From the NCBI RefSeq assembly GCF_963576615.1, contig NC_088712.1, positions 20,133,870-20,197,869 of the forward strand: DNA of 64,000 nucleotides, written 5' to 3'. Source of the stretch: Watersipora subatra. Lineage: Eukaryota > Bryozoa > Gymnolaemata > Cheilostomatida > Watersiporidae. Of the stretch, positions 24,901 through 38,479 are shown piece after piece. The position numbers and the translations under genes are program-made. The first letter of the stretch is position 1; every line of letters starts with the position of its first letter. Below the pieces are notes generated by a model that worked only from the letters and a program-made list of their open reading frames with translations, made no database searches and was not told the origin of the DNA.

Positions 24901-27430
24901 ACCTCATTGTTTCAATAATATTCTATTTTTCACAGTTTAATTCAGTTTAACCATTGGCTTGACTTGCCTTTTTTGAGTTTTTAATTTATCTAAACTTAAT
25001 TCCTTAAGGAGGCTCCTTGAATCAAATGTATTTTTTCATTTTTAATAGAAACAAGTTTTTTATGTGAAAATGTTAACAATTCTTATCATGAATGTGGGAT
25101 AAATATGTATGCAATCTGCACAATGTGTTTCATGTTACCTGGTGGTTTTATTGAGGCCTCTTATTTGATTATTTTGATCATTTAAAAGCCTCCTACATGT
25201 GCCATATTTTTCCAATTATGCATTTATTTGACTGAATAAAAATGTTTTAGTAATCGATGTTGTCACAGATATGCAAATTTTCTGTTTGATATTTATTTTT
25301 TGAACATTTTGTTTTAGAGTCTAACAGGCATATTTGGCAGTATGAATATATATGATAATTTAATATACACTTTAAAAAGGCTGCTTTTTATGTTCTACTA
25401 AAAAACCTTGGACCGTCTCGATAATAATTTGATCATTATTGCGACTCCATTAAAACTAACAAAATGCCAGTTCTTGTGTTACATACCAATTAACAAGCCA
25501 TTGAGGGCAAAACAAAGTTTCTAATTTTATGGATATACTTTATGACAAACTTTGGATCAAAGCACAAAGAAGGTGCAAAATAATCATTTTGTTCTAACAA
25601 TTTTAGCAAAACTCTTGAAAACCGATTTAGTCTTATTATTAAAACAATAAAACAGTTCATGCTACAGTCAAGGTTCAATGCAACTGGAACGTTTTAATTA
25701 AATATAATTGTCAATTTGGCTATAGTCACATAAGAACTGATATATAAAGTAGACCTTGAAACAAAACTAACTACTGTAAGACATATATAAACACATAAAA
25801 TGAGGCCCTGAAATAAAAGAAAAGATAACTGCTTTCACAAAAGAGAAAACAACTCCAAAATTTGTAAATAAGTTTTTGATTTTATCCCTGTTGGAAGACA
25901 CAACTATTCCTTCTACTGAGTCTCATAACCTGCAATCTTTTAAAAAAATGTTGATCTCTCCTGCAAAAGTTATGTAAAATTGATATATTACGATTAGCAC
26001 CTCGAATGGAGTGTTTGCATGTAAATAAGAGTATATTCATGTGTTTTTGTTTCTGATGTGTTTTTCATCTTTTTATGCTTTCAATGATCTGATAACATGT
26101 CATACATATATATCTGCAACTTTATACCAGTGGCTACAGCTAAAAGCTATTATTATTATATGAATATCAGCTTATGGTAGAGTTTGAGTAATCTCAGTAA
26201 AAGTCCATTCATAAGTTAGAACTGCATCAATAGTAATTAGTTAAATTAAACAACTCTTACAAACTATAAGGAAAAAGCTTGTTCGTATTTGCTACAAATA
26301 GGCTAAATATATGTCTGCATAGTTAATCAAATCAATTAAAAATTATTGCCATATTCTTAGATAGCTCAAGTACAACTGTAGGCCATTTTACTTAGTAGAG
26401 GATCATCAAGTAAGATAGTTATATTTTGCAGCCTGATTCAGCAAAACCAGATTTAAAGAGTTGCCAGAGAAACATTGCTTGAGTTTTTAAGAATTGTCAA
26501 AGTTTTTCAAAATGTTCATTTTAAATTTACCCAATCAAATAAAATGTTATGATATGAGAAACAGTTTTTAGTCTCAGCGTATCATCTAAATGTATTATCA
26601 AACAATCAAATGTAAAATAGCGATTTATCATCCTTTGACTGAGTGACTTTGGTTTATACATCTTCACTACCACTCACCCCTTTTGGAGTCGTTTTCTCTG
26701 ACTTGTTGAGATTAATTCATAATTATTTTATACAACTTTTTTAATAATATCCTAAAAAACTATTCAGAAACTTTGTAAGACATCCAATCTTATGTGATTT
26801 TAAAAGCTTCATCTTATTATATATAACCCAATTACAAAAACCAAACTGGTGTATTTTACATATAGTTCAATTGTGCCCAAATTGTGTAATCAGTTAAGGT
26901 TTGCTTTTTTTATTAAAAAGTAACAATGCATGTGGATAGTTTTGTTCAGAAGTTTAAATGAACTTTTACGTTTTTTATAAGATTGGCGGTAGATTTTGTA
27001 TTAAGATCAACTGAAGTCCTTTGAATTAGCATACTCACTTGACAAATAAATATTCTGCAATAACACTTTTGCTTTTTAACTACATTCAACTGCTTTTTGC
27101 AAAATTCGTCATCTGCGAGTTGTGTAAGTATTTACATGTACATCTTGCGATGCTGGATTCCTTTCACTCCCTTTTGTATCAATTAAATAAACTATTGGTA
27201 ATGTAGTAGTACCATTGGTTGTACAGATAAGCATCACTAAGCAAGATATCACTTTGAGTAATACATGGTTCTGTTCTAACTCATCAGTTATAGAAGCACT
27301 TGCAGAAATGCAAAAAACTCACTTAAAAGTACATGTAGATTGTCTCTTGATTTCCACAACATTGGTGGCATGAGTAAACTACTATAATCCTGGTTTAACA
27401 TAAAGTTTAGCTGTATGCAAAATCTAGTAG
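21960..27430. other. Gene-poor stretch
   Basis: About 5.5 kb of AT-rich DNA with only short, motif-free open frames, no recognised repeat and no splice-consistent exon series. I see nothing in it that supports a gene. Confidence 0.5.
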
Positions 27431-28680
27431 ATGTTGAACAGTTCTTTTAAAAGAAATGTGGTTCAAGATGGAGATGATGAAATCTCTGAAAATGTGTTTC
27501 CGAAGACAATTAATCAACTTCACAAGGTGGGCAATCCATTTACCGGTACTGATGAAAAACAACCAAGGCTAAAAATTCACTCAGACACAGCAGCGAAAAT
27601 CAATGAGGTAACCATTGTTGATTACTTTTACAAGAAATGTGCTTGGTTTGCAGGACTGGCCACCAGCAATTGCATATTACCTCTATCGTGCTATTGACTC
27701 CACAAATTATCAAGTTTTACTGGCTCCATTGTTCAGCAATTGGAGGAGTGATATTTAACAAAGTCGATTAAATCTGCTCTGAAGATAGGCATCAATGTTC
27801 AGTCTACAAAACAATTATTGTACAAACATGCTAAATCTTTAGACCAAATTCTTAACAAAGGTTTTGAGGTGACAAACTCTAAATTAAGTCATTGAAAAGA
27901 TCTCAAGCTAACACATTTTGATGAGCATAAAAATTTAAACTTGACTAAAGACAATTTTTTGAGTTTTGTAAAATGAGTCAGTGTTGACAGAGTGGCAATA
28001 ATACAACTAAACTTTTGCTCAGAAGAAGTTTCCAAAGACCAAAGAACCAACCCAATTGCTGATTGAATAGAAAGCTGCTACAAATGTTTGAATTGTTTGC
28101 TTCTGCAGCAACATAATTACTTCTCTATTTTTGTTCTAATTCAAGAAAAGATTACCTATCATTGGGCAGGAGAGTGGAGAGGCTGTCCAAGTTAGTATTG
28201 GTGGTATGATGACTGAGAAATCAGAGATTGTGAGAACGTGATAGCTTTACAACATTTCCAAATAACTGTGGTTGACCCTGCAATTTTGTGGCTTTTTTGC
28301 CTGTCAGGGCCTCAAATTTCCAGAAATCAATCGCTGCAGCAAACAAATATGAATTATAGGGCATCAGTCGGCGCAATCGCTAAGAAATATACATAAATTT
28401 ACCAAAACGGATAATCTAAGTGATATTAGCTGTGGGGCTGCACAAAATAACATCAACTTCTGTGACACAAATTTGGCTGTGATGCTACGCTGAATGCCAC
28501 TAGAAATAGAAAAACAGGCAAGTCTGATAAACGATCAGTCTGACTGGATTGTTTATCTACAGCAAAAAAGCAAAATTGATAACTCAAATATCTAATGACA
28601 AATCTCACAAAGTTGCACATTGATATAGATGCATGAAAAGTCTTCACACCTGAAAAGAAGTTGGACAGTACAAGACTTGT
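27431..28680 (+). pseudogene. Decayed coding-like trace, paired with 37900-38700
   Basis: An 88-codon frame (27431-27697) is followed by a stretch broken by many stops. The part from about 27965 is homologous to about 37905-38650. Shared strings include GACAGAGTG(G/A)CAATAATACAA, TATCATTGG, GAGGCTGTC(C/T)AAGTTAGT and GAAAAACAGGCAA. The 38.3-kb copy keeps a 63-codon frame. Whether this was a host gene or a retroelement gag-like region cannot be told; no diagnostic motif was found. Confidence 0.35.
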
Positions 28681-28739
28681 ATTCACTGGTTGCAATATGG
28701 GGTGGCTATTGTTAGGCGACTACCCAACTAACAATTTTA

Positions 28740-29150
28740 CGTTCCCAGAACGTTCCAGGGATGTTCCGAAAAGTCCCAGAAACGTTACATCGTAACGTTG
28801 TCACAAGATTATTTGTAGACACATTTTCAACGTTCCAGCAACGTTGTGGGAAAAACATTGCTGGAACGTAACTCTCAAAACGTTCCATCAATGTTGTGGG
28901 AATTACTTTGCTGGAACGTATTTCCCATAATGTCCCTACAACGTCGTGGGAAATACGTTGCTGCAACGTATTTCCCACAACGTCCCAGCAACGTTGTGGG
29001 AATTACGTTGCTGGAATGTTAGCAAATGATCCCGCATAACATTCCCACAATATTGGGAGAACATTGCATAATATTCCACGAACATTTCTTCCATAATATT
29101 GTCTCAAGGCTATTAGCTAACATCCCAGGAAGGTTACGCATAGAACATTG
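28740..29150. repeat. Left subterminal AACGTT-rich repeats
   Basis: Tandem, partly palindromic units of about 30-50 bp built from ACGTTGCTGGAACGT and GTGGGAAT(T/A)ACGTTG. They are richer in CpG than the internal array. Confidence 0.7.
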
Positions 29151-30000
29151 GTGGGATATTGATGCGTAGGGATTTTCCATCTTTATTATACGTTATTCCT
29201 ACCTTTCCTTGCCGCGGCAATCTCGTTGAGCTAAAACGAAATATAATTATAAGGGCATACAAGTTAATGGGCATTGGCTTCGCTCTACTAACGAAATGAT
29301 TTACATACGCGTCGGCTTGTCAGACGACACGTAGCGTTAATCAATCGGTAGATAGACTATTTCCATCCATCTGACACAACATGTATATGTGGCGACCTGG
29401 TCAATTGCGATGTGTTCACACTGTCGCGTTTTACTTTGACCTGTATAACTGATAGTCAGAGCCTAATGGACCCTAGTCATTTTTGCGATATGTCTAATGA
29501 AGTGCGAAAATTGAAATTTGTAGTGAATTTTCATTTCATTTATATAAATCATTCAAATTTATCATTAGTCTTTTTCATTATTTTGTTTGTTTTTATATCT
29601 GTAATGAAAAATTTATAACATTTTTAATTTGCTTCATTTTAAATAATTTTTTGTTATGAAAGGGGGACAACTTCCAAAAAATGAATCATGCGTTTTTGTA
29701 CCATTCTAGCTAAAACGTTAGAGGAAAAGGTTTGCTAACATTATTATAACGTTGTTACAAAACATTGTTATCGAATGTCCCAGCAATGTTACAGGATTGC
29801 TACTTTGAAATGTCTGGGTATAAACATTCACATAATATTGTCTTCTAATATATTCGGAACAGTATGGCATTTCACCATTATGGAACATTCAGCAGATGAT
29901 CTGGTGCAAAATTCTTGCGACATGGGGAGAATGTTACAGGACATTCCACAAGCATGCCTTTCATGATGTTGCCTCAAAGTGAATGTAAATATGATGTCAC

Positions 30001-33000
30001 CCCATAATATTCTAGTTACATTGCAAGCCAATGTTATATGAATGTTTGCACTGGAACATTCCAGAGTAACATTCTTGGGACATTCCTGGAACATTCATTT
30101 GAAATTAAATATGATGTCACACCACAATATTCTAGTTACATTGCAAGCCAATGTTATATAAATGTTAACACTCAAACATTCAAAATTAACATTCCTGAAA
30201 CATTGCTACAAAATTCATTTGAAGTTAAATATGGTGTCACACCATAAAATTCTAGTTACATTGCAAGCCAATGTTATATGAATGTTAACACTCAAACATT
30301 CAAAAGTAAAATTCCTGAAACATTGCTACAAAATTCATTTGAAGTTAATTATGGTGTCACACCATAATATTCTAGTTACATTGCAAGCCAATAATATATG
30401 AATATTAACCCACGAACATTCAAAAGTAATATTTCTGTAACATTGCTAGGACATTCATTTGAAAGTACAATTGATGTAACACCATAATGTTCTAACTACA
30501 TTGCCAGCCAATGTTATATGAACATTAACCCTCGAACATTCAAAAGTAACATTCCTGAAACATTGCTGGGACAATTATTTGAATGTAAATATGATGTCAC
30601 CCCATAATATTCTAGTTACATTGCAAGCCAATGTTATATGAATGTTTGCACTGGAACATTCCAGAGTAACATTCCTGGGACATTACTGGAACATTCATTT
30701 GAAGTTAAATATTATGTCACACCATAATATTCTAGTTACATTGCAAGCCAATGTTATATGAATGTTTTCACTCGAACATTCCAGAGTAACATTCTTGGGA
30801 CATTCCTGGAACATTCATTTGAAATTAAATATGATGTCACACCACAATATTCTAGTTACATTGCAAGCCAATGTTATATAAATGTTAACACTCAAACATT
30901 CAAAATTAACATTCCTGAAACATTGCTACAAAATTCATTTGAAGTTAAATATGGTGTCACACCATAAAATTCTAGTTACATTGCAAGCCAATGTTATATG
31001 AATGTTAACACTCAAACATTCAAAAGTAAAATTCCTGAAACATTGCTACAAAATTCATTTGAAGTTAATTATGGTGTCACACCATAATATTCTAGTTACA
31101 TTGCAAGCCAATAATATATGAATATTAACCCTCGAACATTCAAAAGTAATATCTCTGTAACATTGCTAGGACATTCATTTGAAAGTACAATTGATGTAAC
31201 ACCATAATGTTCTAACTACATTGCCAGTCAATGTTATATGAACATTAACCCTCGAACATTCAAAAGTAACATTCCTGAAACATTGCTGGGACAATTATTT
31301 GAATGTAAATATGATGTCACCCCATAATATTCCAGTTACATTTCAAGCCAATGTTACATGAATGTTTGCACTGGAACATTCCAGAGTAACATTCCTGGGA
31401 CATTCCTTGAACATTCATTTGAAATTAAATATGATGTCACACCATAATATTCTAGTTACATTGCAAGCCAATGTTATATGAATGTTTTCACTCGAACATT
31501 CCAGAGTAACATTCTTGGGACATTCCTGGAACATTCATTTGAAATTAAATATGATGTCACACCACAATATTTTAGTTACATTGCAAGCCAATGTTATATG
31601 AATGTTAACACTCAAACATTCAAAAGTAACATTCATGAAACATTGCTACAAAATTCATTTGAAGTTAAATATGGTGTCACACCATAAAACTCTAGTTACA
31701 TTGCAAGCCAATGTTATATGAATGTTAACACTCAAACATTCAAAAGTAACATTCCTGAAACATTGCTACAAAATTCATTTGAAGTTAAATATGGTGTCAC
31801 ACCATAATATTCTAGTTACATTGCAAACCAATAATATATGATTGTTAACCATTGAACATTCATAAGCAACATCTCTGTAACATTGCTAGGACATTCATTT
31901 GAAAGTACAATTGATGTAACACCATAATGTTCTAACTACATTGCAAGCCAATGTTATATGAACATTAACCCTCGAACATTCAAAAGTAACATTCCTGAAA
32001 CATTGCTGGGATAATTATTTGAATGTAAATATGGTGTCACCCCATAATATTCCAGTTACATTGCAAGCCAATGTTATATGAATGTTTGCACTCGAACATT
32101 CCAGAGTAACGTTCCTGGGACATTCCTGGAACATTCATTTGAAGATAAATATGATGTCACACCATAAAATTCCAACTACATTGCAAGCCAATGTTATATG
32201 AATGTTAACACTCGAACATTCTAGAGTAACGTTCCTGGGACATTCCTGGAACATTCATTTGAAGATAAATATGATGTCACACCATAATATTCCAACTACA
32301 TTGCAAGCCAATGTTATATGAATGTTAACACTCGAACATTCTAGAGTAACGTTCCTGGGACATTCCTGGAACATTCATTTGAAGTTAAATATGATGTCAC
32401 ACCACAACATTCTAGTTACATTGCAAGCCAATGTTATATGAATGTTAACACTCAAACATTCAAAAGTAACATTCCTGAAACATTGCTACAAAATTCATTT
32501 GAAGTTAAATATGGTGTCACACCATAATATTCTAGTTACATTGCAAGCCAATGTTATATGAACGTTAACACTCAAACAATCATAAGTAACATTCCTGAAA
32601 AATTGCTACAAAATTCATTTGAAGTTAAATATGGTGTCACACCATAATATTCTAGTTACATTGCAAGCCAATGTTACATGAATGTTAACCCTCGAACATT
32701 CAAAAGTAACATTTCTGTAACATTGCTAGAACATTCATTTGAAAGTACAATTGATGTAACACCATAATGTTCTAACTACATTGCAAGCCAATGTTATATG
32801 AACATTAACCCTCGAACATTCGAAAGTAACATTCCTGAAACATTGCTGGGTCAATTATTTGAATGTAAATATGATGTCACCCCATAATATTCTAGTTACA
32901 TTGCAAGCCAATATTACATGAATGTTTGCACTCGAACATTCCAGAGTAACGTTCCTGGGACATTCCTAGGACATTCATTAATAATGTTCTCTAACGACGT
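30001..33000. repeat. 25 x 120-bp tandem array with 720-bp higher-order units
   Basis: Every unit starts with a (C/A)CCA(T/C)AA(T/A)(A/G)TTC-like string and ends GATGTCAC, GGTGTCAC or GATGTAAC. All units from 30001 are exactly 120 bp, with no net indel over 3 kb. Unit types repeat in the order G-C-C'-A-B-G2 three times (30001, 30721, 31441), then continue G'-G'-C-C'-A-B-G. The 69-codon frames found at 30038, 30758 and 31478 are by-products of the 720-bp period. A degenerate unit precedes at 29881-30000. Confidence 0.9.
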
Positions 33001-33206
33001 TATGATAACGTTAGCAAAGTATATTCCTGTAACATTCTGCTGAACGTTATGATAATATTTTTGCACAACATTCTATGCAACGTTCCTGCGACATTGTTGG
33101 AACATAATTCTACAATGATCATCAAATAACGTTTGTAGAACGTTATGACAATGTTTATTTGGAACGTTATTTCCGCGTAACGTTACGGAACATCCCAGGA
33201 ATGTCG
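33000..33206. repeat. Right subterminal AACGTT-rich repeats
   Basis: Contains repeated AACGTTATGA(T/C)AA and GGAACGTT motifs, mirroring the left subterminal zone in inverted orientation. Confidence 0.65.
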
Positions 33207-33222
33207 TTGTTAGTTGGGTAGT

Positions 33223-33970
33223 TATGAACACCTAAGGGGTGTGGAAGGGGGTGGTATAAGCCCCCAACAGGTTTCTTTTAGGTAGGGCCTCAGCCGGGCC
33301 TCTCATGTGAAGTTTTAAAAATTTTTATCGGAAAGTATCAACATTTTTCTGTTTTTTGAGATTTGTTTTGTTTTAATTGATGTGACTGACGAGACGTTTT
33401 GAAATTGAAATAGGCAAAACTTGACTGCAGTTAAAACGCTCAGAAAAAAAGACATCTTTTTCTTTTGAGAGTTTTAACAAAGATCAATTCATACTGAGGT
33501 TTCCACGCTTTTGATGGGACATGGCCAAGCGGATGTTTGGTAATACTTGATATTTTGCAAACCTATATAAAAGTCGCTAACAGGAATATTTTGCCGCTGA
33601 TGATAATAATAAGGACACTTAAGAACTACTAAAAGTTGATGTTTGTCTCTATCGCTTTGAATAAAGAAATATTCTACAGCGATAAATACCGTCTCCATAG
33701 CCGTTGGGCAAATGACTTTTCGAACGAATGATGTTGAGGTCGAGTTATCTGAAGCAATTTATCATAGCGTGGGAAGGGACCAAACAAATCTTTTTGAATT
33801 AACCTTGTGTTTGAGATGAAGTGTTACATTTTATCCAAGGGCGAGTTTTCCGAGTTTGACTGTACTTAGCCGCGGAAAGTTCCTAAAAAGTTGGTGCGGC
33901 TCAGGCGGCCAGCCGCCCCAGAAAATACGGGCCTGACACGTATGGCATAAGTGGTTACCGCTTTTCAGAA
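33223..33970. other. Spacer with GC-richer ends
   Basis: No gene. GGTAGGGCCTCAGCCGGGCC near 33275 and CCGCCCCAGAAAATACGGGCCTGAC near 33915 bracket an AT-rich middle and may be ends of another decayed insertion. Not resolved. Confidence 0.3.
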
Positions 33971-34412
33971 ACTCTTATCAAAAAAACTACAAATGTGGTC
34001 ATGTCATAATACACAGTTTTATGTTTACCTGATTTCAATTTTGATATCTCCTTGATTTCTTTGAAAGGCTGATATTTCTTAAAGTTAATTTCATAAAGTT
34101 ATACTGTTAGTGAGTAAAACTATAGCTACCTATGAGTCGCGGCAAGCATTACCTGTTTGAGTTGTGACTCAAATAGTCAATATCTTAGAATAAAATGTTT
34201 AATACACTTTAAAATTTTCCAATCAGCAATAAAATCATATCGATCTAGAGTGTACCTTAATTTACTACTGTTGACAAAGCATTATTACTGCCATAATTTG
34301 TGCTTTTCATTATAAGTAATCAAGCTGAATTTGTTTATCACTTTTTAATTGTTGAACTGAACCATTTATTTATGGTAGAATAATAACTGTGTGACTTCAT
34401 GATTGTTAAAAG

Positions 34413-34439
34413 GTGTCATAAGACATTATCTTATGACAC
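34413..34439. repeat. Perfect 10-bp hairpin in repeat unit 1
   Basis: GTGTCATAAG and its exact complement CTTATGACAC are separated by a 7-nt loop. Later units keep imperfect versions. Confidence 0.7.
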
Positions 34440-36346
34440 TTTTCAATGGATCAATGCATAATCATGCATTTGCAAAAGGAAGTTTACAGAAATATCTTTC
34501 CAAGATTGATGATGTAATTCTGAGTCTAATGCATCTTTCCGCATTTCAAGTTGACCTTTTGACAGATAAATTTATTATGTCATCACTTGAGGTTACATGT
34601 CACGCCATATTGATCAAGCTTGAAAGTGATTCATCACTAGCAGGAAATATTCATGTTAAAGTAATAATTTTGACTCAAGTGATTGGAAGTGCTAGGAGTC
34701 TACATAACAAACACCATGTGCGTTTCTCTCTCTCAAATATCCCCATTGCGAGAGATGGTGGTAGGTCACTCTTGTCGTTACTATTTGTTTCATGAAAGTA
34801 ACCACCAAATAAATGGGTTTCGCAAACATTATTCTTTATATGCAGTACATTTTTGGTTCTGCACACATGTGTATGAGGGTCTGTCACTGCTTCGAGTGGC
34901 TTGAAAGGACTACCGTCAGGTACAAATATTGACTAGTGATAGTGTCTTACCAGTCTTATGACTTTTCTCGCATTTATAGTTTTTTATCATCATCAGTACG
35001 TTGCAGTTTTTATATGCTCTTTGAGATCATTAGGTTTACTAAAAAGGTCTGCACACTTGTTCTAGAATGTTGGACGATAGTTGAAAGGGTCGCAGAGGTG
35101 TTAGAACGTTAGCCAGTATTACCAAATGTTTGGGAGCTCAAATCTTGTATGATCCAATGATTATTTTCAAACCTCCAATGGTCACTTCAAACAGACGAGT
35201 ACTCCACAAGTCGAGTAGTTTGTGCTAATCCCAATTTTACCTGCTTTAAAATTTTAACCCCTTTTATTTTCTTGCGAAGCTGATATTTCGTGCAAAAATG
35301 AATATCCCAGTTGAAGTTGGTAACTATCACTGTTTTTAAGTAAAGTTGTTGCTACAAATGAGTCATGAAGCAATATCTAGGTTGATATTTAAACAATATT
35401 TTAAGTTTTGACTCAGATAGACAAAAATTTAAATTTAAATGTTTATTAAGCTACAAAATCTGCAATGAGCGTTATCGTCATGCCATAATAGAATGTACTC
35501 TTTGGGATTCGAGCTATAGAAAAAACAGTAGTACTGCCAGAACTCGAAATTTTCATTATACATAATCAAGGTCAATTTCTGGGAGTTATTTGTCAAATTT
35601 GGGATGCTGGAGTAAAACTCGATTTCTTCAAGTAAAATACTAATTGCATGAATTTATGACTAATAAAAAGTGACGTAAGACATTGTCTTATGAAACTTTT
35701 TAATTATTCACTGAACAGCCAACCTTATGAATAAAGAAGTTTCCAATAGTTGATGTGATACTGAGTCTAATGTATTCTCTCGCACTTCATCTCGATGTTT
35801 TGACCAATAGATTTGTATGCCAGCATTTTAGGTTACCTCCCACATCATACCAGGCAAGTTTGAAAATGATTCACCACAAGCAGGAAACAGCAATGTTAAA
35901 CTAATAATTTTATCTCAAGTGGTTGGAGTTGCTGAGAGCCTACATAATAAACAACTTGCCAATTTCCTTCTCTCAAACATACTAACTGCGTACAACCGTG
36001 GTAGGCCGTTCTTCTCGCTACTACTTGTTTCATGACATTGACCTCCGCGTAACTGGATTTTACAAACATTATTCTTCATGTGCAGTATAGTTTGATTTAG
36101 CACACATGTGTATATAATGTAGGTCTTCCACTGCACTGATTTACTTGAAAAAACTACCTTCAAGTACCAATATTTACTAGTGATTGTGTTTTACCAGTCT
36201 AATGACCTTTCTCATGATTACTCTTATATTACTGTCACTGGTAGATGACAGTTTAATATGATTTATGAGATCATTCATGGTGTTTACTGATAAATGCCAA
36301 CACAATTCTTCTAAAATGATAGGCGATAGTTGAAACCTCTGCACAG

Positions 36347-36403
36347 GTGTTAGAGCGTCAGCCTGTTATACCAAAATTTTGCAGGCTCAAATCTTGTACG
36401 ATC
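36347..36403 (+). repeat. tRNA-like module in repeat unit 2
   Basis: GGTGTTAGAGCGTCAGCC resembles an A-box region and GCAGGCTCAAATCTTG a B-box. The homologous modules lie near 35098, 37530 and 39795. A second B-box-like GAGTTTGAATCCTCAC lies about 200 bp further at 36595-36610. Confidence 0.4.
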
Positions 36404-37977
36404 CATATTTATGCCCAAACCTCCGATGGCCGCTTCGAGCAGAAAAGTATCCCAGAAGACTGGTGTTTTTTGAGGTATTATAAGGTGTTGCAATAAAGCC
36501 CTGACAATGTGTATGTCCACAATTGTTCTGGAACTTATAAAGGTGAATGACTAGTGCAGGAGAAACCAGGTTGACATGTTGAACATAATTGTGTGAGTTT
36601 GAATCCTCACGAATGCTATCTTTTTTTCCCACGTTCAATAATGACTTTGAACAAATGAATGAAGAAATGAAGCTCATAATATAGTCTTCAACTTGCATGC
36701 AGACAACTTTTTTATGCATGTTGTCAGGTAGTGAATATTGAGTGAGTTGAGCTATAGACAAAACATTAGTACTGCTAAAAATTTTACTTTCAATTATAAA
36801 CAATCAAGGATAACTCTTTGATAATTTGTTGAGTTTATGACCACTTGAATGTGTCCTCAGACATTGTCTGTTGACACTTTTCAATGGCTCAATGCACAGG
36901 CATGCGTGCAAAAAAGGAGTTTTGCAAAAAATATCTTTCCAAGATTGATGATGTAATGCTGAGTCTACACATTATTTCGCAGTTTGTGTTGAATTTTTGA
37001 CAAATAAATTTTTTATGCCTCACTTGAGGATACATGCAATTCCATATTGTTCAAGCTTAAAAAAAGATTAATCACCGGCAGTAAACAGCTATGTTAAGTT
37101 AAACTAATAATTCTGTCTCAAGTGCTTGGAGTTGCGAGGCCACGTAATAAACAACTTGCGTGTTTCCTTCTCTCAAACATACCCATTGCAAATGACCATG
37201 GTTGGCGACTTTTTTTGCTACTACTTGTTTCATGACATTAACCATCAAATTACTGGGTTTTACAAATATTACTCCTCATATGCAGAACAGTTTTAGTTAT
37301 ACACACATATCTATAAAAGGTTGGCCACTGCATTGAACTACTTGAAATGAATACCACCGGGTACAAATATTGACTAGTGATTGTGTTTTACCAGTCTAAT
37401 GACCTTTCTCATGATTATTCTTTTATTACTGTCACCAGAAAATATCAGTTTAGTATGATTTATGAAATCAATAGGATTATTGATGAGGCTGAGCAAAATT
37501 ATTCTAAAATGTTGGATGATGGCTGACAGGGGTACACAGGTGTGAGCCTCAGTCCACCATACTAAGAGTTTGCAGGCTCAAATCTGTTATGATTAATTAT
37601 TTCTTCCCAATTTTGCAATGGCTGTCTCAAACAGATAAGTTCTCCAGCAGTCCAGTGTTTGGTGGAATATCACTATATGTGACAGTGAAGCCCTTACATT
37701 GACAAAAAGTACACAATAGTTCTAGAACCCATTAAGATGAAAGATTAACACAGAAAGTAGCTTGTTGAGATGTTGAATAGAATATTATATTGTGAGTTTG
37801 AATCTCGCATGATGCTCTCTTTTTTGACATTCAACATTCGATTTAAATCACTACAGTTTAATAGGCATAGATATGTAAACTTGTTTATAAATTTTTTTAT
37901 TGAGATTTGTGAAATGAAGCAGCATCGACAGAGTGACAATAATACAAACACGATCCTGCTTAAAACAAAATACTAAA

Positions 37978-38029
37978 TATGTTAAGATGATAACGCTAAA
38001 GAAGATGTTAGCGTTATCATCTTAACATA
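37978..38029. repeat. Perfect 22-bp inverted repeat
   Basis: TATGTTAAGATGATAACGCT and its complement form 22-bp arms around an 8-nt loop. The right arm and following 100 bp recur at 38916-39040, where the left arm is absent. The left arm is therefore an inverted copy added to a pre-existing sequence. Confidence 0.85.
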
Positions 38030-38287
38030 CTAAAAAGTCCTCTAAAAAAATTGAGCTTTAAAAAAGCTATTGGATTGCTATTACTCATGCTTTTCATTTT
38101 AAATATTCCAGATGAAAAAATTTCAGAATGCACTAGCCAAGTTTATCTACCTATTGGTTATTGGTAGGTCCAACACGACTTCTGAAGTAAATATGAAGCT
38201 GATAAAAATTGTTTAATCATTTGCATCTTCTGCAAGAAAATGACTGCAGTATTCGCTTGCCAATGAAAATGAGAACATTAGCTATCA

Positions 38288-38479
38288 TTGGTTACCAGTT
38301 TGAAGAGGCTGTCTAAGTTAGTTCACAGTGGTATTAGGTGCACTGCTGAGAACAAGATGTTTTTGGAACACATCCAGCAAACTGTGACTGACCCTGTACT
38401 TTTGCAGCATTTGCCGCTGGTCAAAGCCTCAAGCCTCAAAGAAGCCATCATCGCAGCAAAAAAACAAATGAATTTCTAG
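38288..38479 (+). pseudogene. Short open relic, 63 codons, unknown
   Basis: The frame reads LKRLSKLVHSG, then FLEHIQQTV and SLKEAIIAAKKQ. The last part is helical and vaguely like a retroelement gag segment, but there is no zinc knuckle. The homologous stretch at about 28180-28360 is broken by stops. It may continue after a frameshift into about 38480-38660 (KLQLNKQINQ, LNAIRNGKTGK). Confidence 0.3.

Larger units (their letters stand above)
28719..33222. mobile_element. 4.5-kb TIR element filled with tandem repeats
   Basis: Ends in a perfect 16-bp inverted repeat, ACTACCCAACTAACAA (28719-28734) and its complement at 33207-33222. Subterminal zones on both sides are rich in AACGTTCC/GGAACGTT palindromic motifs. 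About 29160-29690 is unique sequence, and 30001-33000 is a tandem array. No transposase and no clear target-site duplication is visible, so it is either non-autonomous or a foldback-type element. Confidence 0.7.

Noticed and set aside
30038..31687. Three near-identical 69-codon frames spaced 720 bp apart
   Set aside because: They follow from the higher-order repeat. Other units of the same array have stops in that frame and there is no coding signal.
30001..33000. Regularly spaced repeats resembling a CRISPR array
   Set aside because: The units are contiguous 120-bp tandem repeats without unique spacers, in an animal genome with introns.
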